Positions 56,479 through 64,000 of a stretch of 64,000 bases of DNA are shown here, in pieces. The translations under genes and the position numbers were made by a program. Under the pieces are notes generated by a model. The model did not search any database and was not told where the DNA came from. It saw nothing but the letters and a program-made list of their open reading frames with translations. The first letter of the stretch is position 1; the number at the start of each line of letters is the position of its first letter. Location of the stretch: contig JAHBBC010000052.1 of assembly GCA_019915015.1 (NCBI GenBank), positions 1 through 64,000 of the forward strand, given 5' to 3'. This DNA comes from Auriscalpium vulgare. Lineage: Eukaryota > Basidiomycota > Agaricomycetes > Russulales > Auriscalpiaceae.

Positions 56479-59400
56479 ATGCGCACTCGTAGCAAGAAAA
56501 CATCGGGCGCCCGCAAAGATAGCGATGGGCAGCAGCCCCCTAGTACGCAGCGCAAGATAGCGCCACGTCAACGCGGGAAGCAGGCCGCCGGCGGGGATGT
56601 CAACGTTGATGGGGATGTGAACACCCCTCCCATACGTCGTGAGCGGCTATGTCTCGTAGTGCAGAGCGCTGGCCGTTAATCAACACCCACAGAGCCAAGA
56701 AAATCAGCAGCGAAGAAAAAATCGTCGACTGGCACGCAGCAGCTCACCTTTACTCGACGTATGCGGCGTCTGACAACTCTTCCACAGCGCTGGACAGATC
56801 CAGTCGCCCCGCCAACGGTGAGAGCGAGGAGGAAGCGTCCGACGGCCCTGGGGCTCGCAAGCGGGCGGCGTCAACTGCCGAGCCGAGAGCTTCTAAATCA
56901 AGCGCTACTAAGAAAGCAAAGTCAAACGCAGGTGAGTGAAGGCGTGCATTAGCGAACCATTCACCCTCAGCGCCATCACAGCCCCGCGAGCACAGTCTGG
57001 AAAGCAAGGACCAACCGTGCGCGAGCAGGCCGCCAACGAGTCTGCCCTGAACGATGCGCTGGACGAAGACACGACGGATGAAGACACGCGCGACACGTGT
57101 GAGTGATTGCTCGGGATGAAGTCAGAACAACCTCACCTTATCATAGCGCATGGTGCTTTCCCGGGTCACGCCCGTTGAAGATCTCCAGAGGGCGGCCGAC
57201 AACTCCTGGATGGCTTCGAACGCGAGCCTGAGCACATCCAATCGCGGCACACAACTGGCGCTGGACGATGAAGAGCTCTTTGGCGAGGCCCTGGATCTTC
57301 CGGAGTCCGACGGAGAGGCGCCTGAGAAGGATGAAGAGTGGTCGGCGGAGGTAGACGGCGAAGAGGGAGGTAGGAAGTCTAACGTCGAGCGTCAGTTCAA
57401 CCGGGCGGTGAGTTGGTTCACCTCATTTGGACCTCAAGCTTTCAAGCGCTGAGCGCCTTCTCCGTGGGATCCAGACGCCCCAATGGGCCTCAACAGACGC
57501 TGTACCTGCGCCTGTCACAGAGGACGAGCGACGCTTGCTCGACGACTCCCTGGCAGAGCTCTCCGACTTTGAAGACGTCGCAAAGTCATCCTCCCGACCT
57601 CGCCACTCCTCCTCGCGCTCATCCCGAGTCATTGCCTCGCCAGAGGGCTCCCCGCCGCGCATCCCGTCAGCGTTAAAAGGTAAGGGGAAGGCTGCCATCG
57701 CGGCCGCTCAACCGCGCCCGCCCGTCCAGAAGAAGGCACCAGCAAACAACACCCACGGCCATGCGACACAGGTGGAGGTATGTAGGCGCACCCCGCGGGC
57801 CACAGGCATGTCCTGTCGGTCGGACTCACTTGTTTTCCTCGCAGATGGTCGTCGTCCCGCGCAGGCCCAACATGTCGCGGCCTTCAGCGCAGAAGAAGGC
57901 GCCGTCGAGCGACCCTCGAGGCCATCAGAGCGAGACACAGGTAAGTTGGCACGCCCGATCTCCCACTGGCGTTAGCTGATCTGTTTGGCTGGTACGTTTG
58001 AACGTTGCCAAGGTACGTCGCCGCCATATTCTTGACGTCTGCGCGGCTGACGACGAGTTGCTCATCGCAGACCGCTGGCCTGCTCCCGAGCATGTCCGGT
58101 GTGGTCGTCGTCGAAGATTCGTCGGACGACGGTGAGGCATCCGGGTGGGGCAGATACGGCCGCGTATGTACCTCCCGACATCGGTTGCGCTGCGCCACTA
58201 ACGCGACAAGCGCAGACACCAACTGCCGCAGCAAATGGCAGCAGAAGAGCCGCAGGCACGCCATCTACTCAAGTTAAGGAGATAAGTTTTGATTAGTATG
58301 CGTACTAACAAACTTCAGAACGGCATCGACGACGACATGCTACAGCTCGTATTGCACGACAGTGCAGACGGGCAGGACAGTAACCACGGCCCCGACGTCG
58401 CCGGCTCCGTCGCACGCAGCAACTCCTGCGGCCCTGCAAGTCAAGCCGTGAAGACTGCTATCGCTGCACCGGCTAGTGAGCGCAACGGCTGGCCGGCGTC
58501 AACAGACCTGGTCTTCCCTGAGAAGGGTGGAAGGAGTCGTATGACCATGGGCGACCAGACACGAGATGTGGCGCAGGTCATCCAGCGCGCCATGAAGCAT
58601 GAGGTGTCGAAGTTCATGTTCTTCAAAAATGCTTACCCTGTGGAGGGCGCTAGGGAAGCGTACATTGCGGAGGCGCTAACTGTCGCCGCGACCGACTTGA
58701 AGAAGATGGACATCGTGGCAAGGCTGCAAGAGGACCCGGCGTACAGGGAGGGCATGGCCATCATGGTGAGTCATCGACATTGCTGCTGCTGGGGTGCGCT
58801 GAGGAGGACGCATCTTTTTAGCCCGAGGCGCGGATGGCGAACCATCGGTTGAAGATCAAAGTTGGGGCCGACAACATCGTCAAGTCCGCGTACAAACTCA
58901 AGGAGATACCCGAGGGAAAGTACGCGAAGAATATGGCACGCGTGCTTCAGGGCGGGCTCAATGGCCGTCTGTACGTCTTCCCAGGCGACATCGCGGTGAG
59001 TGGGTCTTGCCTCCCCAATTTGTGTGCCTTGTCTGACTGGAGTGACGCTTCCCTCTGGCGGCGGCGGGCGCGGCTGCCTAGACTCTGAAATTCAACACTG
59101 GCCTGCCGTTCCACCACCCTGCCATTGTGGACCTCCTCGAGGAGAAGTTCTTCGGAGCCCGCGCGGCCTTCCGCTTCCCGAAGGCATTGTACATCAACGT
59201 GTCGCCTGGGCGCAAGGAGCCCGTCATACCGCCAGTGATGCTGGCGTTTGTGGCAACAACGGTACGTTCCTGTCGTGCTAGATCTATCAAACTAACCGCG
59301 ACACAATGTAGATCGACGCGGGCCTTCAATCTCACGCGCTGGGCCCCGGCGCTGCGACCAAGATCCCTTTCGACTCGGACAAATTCAAGCTCGTGTACCA

Positions 59401-59674
59401 GGACCATCTGAAGCGCCTTGCGCGCCTGAAGGGTACAAATGCCCAAGCATTCTGGGCAATGCTAGCCAAGTTGTACCAAGACGCATCGTGAGCACTAGCT
59501 TTGTGGGAGTATAGCCTTGATCATGTGCTGATGTTCCTTGCATGTAGATCTGGCGCGGGCCGCGACCCCAACGAGTTCGACGACGGCGACGGCGACGCAC
59601 CCAGCGATGACGAGGACGATATCGTGAACGCCAAGCATTTTGCTGCGAATTTTGCTGCCAGTGGTTCGAGCTGA
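56479..59674 (+). CDS. DUF6532-type protein, multi-exon
   Basis: Start MRTRSKKTSGARKDSDG at 56479, stop TGA 59672-59674, about eight or more exons. The N-terminal half is charged and disordered (SRPANGESEEEASDG, KSSATKKAKSNA, QRRAADNSWMASNAS-like exons), and the exact splicing between 56640 and 58300 is uncertain. The C-terminal domain (58490-59490) is well defined: VSKFMFFKNAYPVEGAREAY, KIKVGADNIVKSAYKLKEIP, TLKFNTGLPFHHPAIVDLLE, ALYINVSPGRKEPVIPPVM and FDSDKFKLVYQDHLKRLARL. This matches the DUF6532 pattern of mushroom proteins (role unknown). It is divergently paired with the transposase and ends 325 bp before the right inverted repeat, so I regard it as cargo or an accessory gene of the element. 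Confidence 0.7.
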
Positions 59675-59998
59675 CTGTGGGCCACGCTGTGGTCGCGGTT
59701 TCGGATGCGGTGTTGTAAGTGCAGGCTTATTTGCGCGCGATCATTGCTTATTCCTTCATATTTTCTGCAACATGGCCTGTCCCTGTCCCTAATACTACCA
59801 TGCTTGTCTTCTGCTCTGTACTTATTATATACTCTGTGCGCCAAATTAGAGCCTAATTATATGCTATTGCTGTCTGCAGAGTCTGTGGGATATGGTGCAT
59901 TGTGTGCAAATAAGATACAAATAAGTGCACAATAACGAAGGGGTACCCTAATATAATGCTAATCATAATTAGCAGCTATAAGAGGTAATTTAGACGAT
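59675..59998. other. AT-rich subterminal region of the large element
   Basis: No gene. Contains TAATTA and ATAATTAGC motifs that form short self-complementary stretches (59955-59975). Confidence 0.4.
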
Positions 59999-60024
59999 AT
60001 TAGTATAGAGTAGGTTTCCAGATG
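59999..60024. repeat. Right terminal inverted repeat (26 bp)
   Basis: Exact reverse complement of 44242-44267, bounded outside by AACC. Confidence 0.85.
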
Positions 60025-60246
60025 AACCAAGTTGCTCGCTCACCGCCCTCATTTTTTGACGCATCACGGTCTCTCCGCAGTCTCCACTGTTGCTGACCTC
60101 TATCTTATGTGTCCTTCCGACTTGTCGTTGAATAAGCGATCACTCTTGGAAGTTATAAGTCGTGGATATTCCCTCCCAACAACTTGTCCATCTATCGACA
60201 CACCAATTCTTCACCCGTATTCCTTCCAGTACTATCTTGACGCACC

Positions 60247-63200
60247 ATGGTCCTCACGCGCAATGCATCTGCTGCCGCCGGCCAAGAGCCCAACATTGTC
60301 AGTTTGGTTCTACCTCGTCTCTGCCTTCATCGTATTCTAACCAGGTGCCCCCTCCCAGGTGGTTCCTGTTTCTGCGAACAAGCCTACGGAGACGAAGCCA
60401 GCCAAGTTGACCAACAAGAAGCCACCCAAGGCGACCACCAAGAAGACGACTAGGAAGACGACCAGGAAGGTCAAGCCAACTGCCAAGGCGGGCGGTAACA
60501 ACACGACCACCGTTACCCAGCCTGCAGTCACCGAAGAGGTACCCACCTTTCAGCCAATCAATAGCCTCGGCGAGGACGTTGCGCAGGCCCAGGCCACTGC
60601 GGAGCATGCCGGCTCAGCGGATTCTGACGTCTTTTCTGGGCATTACACTTTGGCCTCCGAGCGTCTTGTCACTGTCCCTGCGGGTTTGCCTCGTCAGGCT
60701 GATGGGTTCGTCTGTCCTTTCTTGCAGGTTTCCACTTCCTCATTCCCGCGGGTCCGTCAGATTCCAGCCTCGCAAGTTGACTTATGCCCAGGCCGTATCC
60801 CGGTCCCCGTCTCCAGTGTTTGTCTATCATTTGTCATATTTTTCTCAGTGCTTACCTGCCTGCGCATAGTGAATCTTCGGATGTTGTCTACTATGATGCC
60901 AGCCCGTTGGCCAACAAGTCGCGCATTCCTCGCCAGCCATCATCCGCTGTCCCTATCGGCGGTGCGACTGTTGGCCTGTCCAAGTTTGTTTCTTCACGTC
61001 TTGAGATTTCTATTATTCACCTTGTTTGTCTTTAGTCCGGCTCAGGGTATGGGCAGGGATGACGCGGTGTCTACCAGCGTTGAAGGCGTCGTTACACTGC
61101 CATCGACTACCGCTCAGCCGGTCATGTCACCCTCGACAGTTCATAACATGTCTTCAGAGCATGTTCCGGTCAACACAGTGTACTATTATTCTACTTGCGA
61201 CATTCCGTACACTCACACACATTCTCAGTGGGCCCAAGGGAGTTCATAAGGGGAGAACTTTGAAGACAAACACGAAGACTTCTACCGGTGACTCCGAAGT
61301 TGTCATCAACAAGAAAAAGCCGGCTACAAAGAAGCCGGTCTTGTCTCCGCTTCATAACAAAACCGATTCGCGCATTGCAAAGTAAGTCCTCATCCATTTT
61401 GCGCTTTGCCATGTTACTCATATAACAACCACCAGGCGTAATGGTCCTCCACCTAGGATGCAGGCTGCCCCGTCATCAGGTTCATCTTCGAGTCAACCAT
61501 CGACTGCATTGGGGACAACGAATTCCATGTCCACCGACTCCGACAGCCCCTCAATGCCAACGTTTGTCTTTATCTTCTTTCATGGCTCCTTTGCTCATAT
61601 CTTACCTAGTCCCGAGAGGATAGTCACGGTGCCCGTGCAGTATGTCCACACTCCTCCACATGATATTGGTGTCTTGACATGCTCCTGCAGGCCCACGAGA
61701 CCCGCGCGCATTCTTACAGGGCGCATGTCGACAGGAGGCAAGCCAACACGTCGCCAGTGCGTCACCGTCATATTTAAATGACTTTCTTTCTTGTTCTAAC
61801 TCCTCATCAGGGCTGTCGCGATTGTGACAGCCGACTATGACATGGAAGATGTTCAACCGGAGTTGGCAGCCAGCCCCATTGCGCCAGTGCCTGACGTCGC
61901 TCATCTTTTTGATGATGACGTTCAGCTTGTCAGCGACACTCAGCGTTATGCCTCGGATTCAGAGGCGGATCAAGTCAGCGGCGCACTTAATGCCGACTGT
62001 ACCACAGACAGGGATGGCGATTTCGGCGCAGACCCTGCGAACACTGGAGCTCACAACGAGTCTGGCGAGGAGGGCAGCATGGATGTCGACGACACTCACA
62101 GTGTCTTTGTCGAACATGGTATGTCCCCGACACTCGTATTTGTGGTTTTCCATTGACTTTCGCAGCAGAGAATGACCGTGGCCATACTCAGTCGTCTGAA
62201 CACATGTCTCCGTATGTGCCCATTGATCACCGTGTTCAAGCTTTGCTTATTTTGTCATAGCCCGCCATCCACACAGCCGGGCAGCAAGCGTTCCCACAAT
62301 CAGATTGAGTCTGATGATGAACCGCCAAAGTGCGCTTTATATTATTTCTATTTACATTGCTTACTTACAATTCACTCAGAAAGCGACGCGCAGGCATGAA
62401 CCATGACGAGGCACCTGCTGAGAGCTCTCAGGGTACCACACAGTCAGGCTCCAGTGTTGTCCTTCTGTCACCTCCGTATGTATGACACTCTCGCTTTCAC
62501 ACACATCCCTCATTGTTTTGCCCATACAGGAAACAGGAATATGATCAGGTCATGCGCGCCGAGCTACAGGAGGAGATCTTGAAGCACACATACAAGGCCG
62601 TGCCTCGGCTCCGGTAAGCACTCTGGCTGATTTATTCTACAGTATCGTGCTCATAACATACTGTCTAGGTATACTGACCTCATTGACGAGGACATATTTG
62701 TGCCATACATGTTCTCACGTGTAAACGATCCTCAGTATCCGCGGGTCATCATAAGGTGAGATCATTTTTCCCCTTCGATACTTGATCGCCCCTCTCATTC
62801 TTGCTTCTTACTAGTGACTTGATCAAGCTCGTCGAGTTTGCATCCCATGCTGGAACCAACATGTACAATCCATCGCGTGCCGATCCTGCGTTGTTCAAGA
62901 CGCGGACCAATCCAAAAGCGAAAGCATACACCGACATCTGTCGCGTTGGCAGTAGTACTTTTGGCAAGAACGCCAAGCTCCCGTTGGCATGTTCGATTGT
63001 CTGGAGTCACACATCGACCATCAACTATCCAGAGGAATACAATGGGAAGCTCGCAGCAACACTTTTCGGGCATGGTCTTTCTCAGGAACTTGTCCGCCAG
63101 ATGGCGTTTTTTGCTCAGGTTTTGAATGACGACGGTCTTTCCCCAGTCGCCGGACCAAATGGCACTTTGAGGTTCGGCACTTACAGCGTTGATCCATCAG

Positions 63201-63701
63201 CAAAGCCCACTAGTCTGTCGCTTTCGCCTGGCTTTTTATGTCATGTCTGACTTGCTCACAGCCTCTGCCCGCTCCGGTCGTACTGCCCGAGCAATCGACA
63301 AGTCTGCTGTCATGTCATCTTCTGCTACGATGCAGATGAACGACACCTGCAACATGCTCTATCAGCGTCGAACGCTAGGGGCAAATGCAAACAGTACGTG
63401 ACCAGTCTATCTTTTCTGATCTATGTCTTACATGCTTGGCTTTACAGTTCCCGTCTGGGATGCAACAGGTCGCTTCAAAAAAGGATCCAAAAACCGTATC
63501 GGGAGTGCGCATAGTTTCCTGGCTCAATCTCTGCATGATCCATTGTACCACGATCCCATTCCTGATGATTCGCTTTGCGCTGTCCTGTACACAACGACAC
63601 GTACGGTCCGTCGGAATGACGAGGCAGAAGAAGAGTCTCGCCTCCTTTCCTTCAACATATCAGGTGTCATCATCTTGGTGATGCCGAACGCTGCCTCCTA
63701 A
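60247..63701 (+). CDS. Hypothetical multi-exon protein with Lys-rich N terminus
   Basis: Exon 1 is 60247-60297 (MVLTRNASAAAGQEPNI), the intron 60298-60358 and exon 2 starts at 60359. It encodes VVPVSANKPTETKPAKLTNK and a very basic KKTTRKTTRKVKPTAKA tract. Many small exons follow, with Ser/Thr/Asp-rich low complexity (DYDMEDVQPELAASP; GSMDVDDTHSVFVEH). The C-terminal part (62530-63701) looks globular: YTDLIDEDIFVPYMFSRVND, KLVEFASHAGTNMYNPSRAD, CSIVWSHTSTINYPEEYNGK and VPVWDATGRFKKGS, ending ISGVIILVMPNAAS. Similar unnamed proteins are, as far as I recall, common in mushrooms. The basic tail suggests nuclear or nucleic-acid association. Not all exon borders were fixed. It starts 222 bp outside the right inverted repeat. 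Confidence 0.5.
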
Positions 63702-64000
63702 TTCTGTCACCCTTTCATACAATTAATCCAATGTATTGTGTTTGCTCGTATAAGTACACTGTGATTTTTCAATTGTCCTTCCTCATCACTGTTGGTCATG
63801 CATAATACATTTGCTGCTTGTCTGATTTCATCTCTTTGTGCACATAAGATGATCTGAAATGTCATTTGGCAGACATGGAATTGACATCTTGCAATGTCAG
63901 TTGATAACTCTTGTGGGCAGATTGTTCACCTAATCTAATCTTATCAGTCTCCACAGCTTATGCAAGCATGTTGGACTTTGTGCGTCGGCTACCTTCTTTG
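63702..64000. other. Downstream region, no gene recognised
   Basis: AT-rich 3' flank of the preceding gene. Nothing further is visible before the window ends. Confidence 0.4.

Larger units (their letters stand above)
44242..60024. mobile_element. Proposed 15.8-kb cargo-carrying Plavaka-type transposon
   Basis: A perfect 26-bp inverted repeat, starting CATCTGGAAACC and reading inwards from both ends, lies at 44242-44267 and 59999-60024. AA flanks it on both outer sides (44240-44241 and 60025-60026), a possible 2-bp target duplication. It encloses a TET/JBP-type gene, four small genes with a shared motif, a WG-repeat gene, a complete Plavaka-type transposase and a DUF6532 gene. The contents are GC-rich and the flanks AT-richer. 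The inverted repeat and the gene content are seen; that the whole is one mobile unit is inference. No empty site is available in this window. Confidence 0.55.

Overview
This is a chromosome end of a filamentous basidiomycete, most likely an Agaricomycete (mushroom-forming fungus). The evidence is the short GT-AG introns (45-70 nt), F-box and kinase-like gene families, a Plavaka-type transposase, a TET/JBP-type dioxygenase, a DUF6532 protein and a DUF6534-like fragment. The left edge is a telomere of the 7-nt type (CCCTAAA)n. No rRNA, tRNA or CRISPR array was recognised.

Layout. 1-21.3 kb is subtelomeric. It holds a broken F-box gene, a kinase pseudogene, an intact F-box gene, a tandemly duplicated block (7.15-9.0 kb and 18.9-20.75 kb), and large GC-rich satellite arrays of 108-121 bp units (11.7-13.8, 16.0-18.8 and 20.9-21.2 kb). 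The arrays are interrupted by inserted elements, and the first ends in a short interstitial telomere. A perfect palindrome, GTCCGTCC-N-GGACGGAC, recurs throughout. Two non-autonomous terminal-inverted-repeat elements (8998-11547 and 14712-16039) can be delimited to the base because an empty paralogous site or a satellite unit shows the target. 21.9-23.4 kb carries Ty3/gypsy debris. 23.4-36 kb mixes one unknown intact gene, a duplicated host segment, a casein-kinase-I pseudogene and a complete 3.4-kb PIF/Harbinger transposon with 68-bp inverted repeats. 36.7-42.8 kb has two convergent multi-exon genes, one carrying a dioxygenase-like core.

The most striking region is 44,242-60,024. A perfect 26-bp inverted repeat brackets 15.8 kb containing a TET/JBP-type dioxygenase gene, four small genes that share a short beta-strand-like motif, a GW/WG-repeat protein, a full-length Plavaka-type transposase and a divergent DUF6532 gene. 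I propose it is one large cargo-bearing DNA transposon. Degraded copies of its WG gene and of its transposase tail lie in the subtelomeric duplication, so related elements have been active at this chromosome end. A last multi-exon gene of unknown function (60.2-63.7 kb) closes the window. Exon boundaries were inferred by eye from splice sites and phase and were not confirmed by transcripts.
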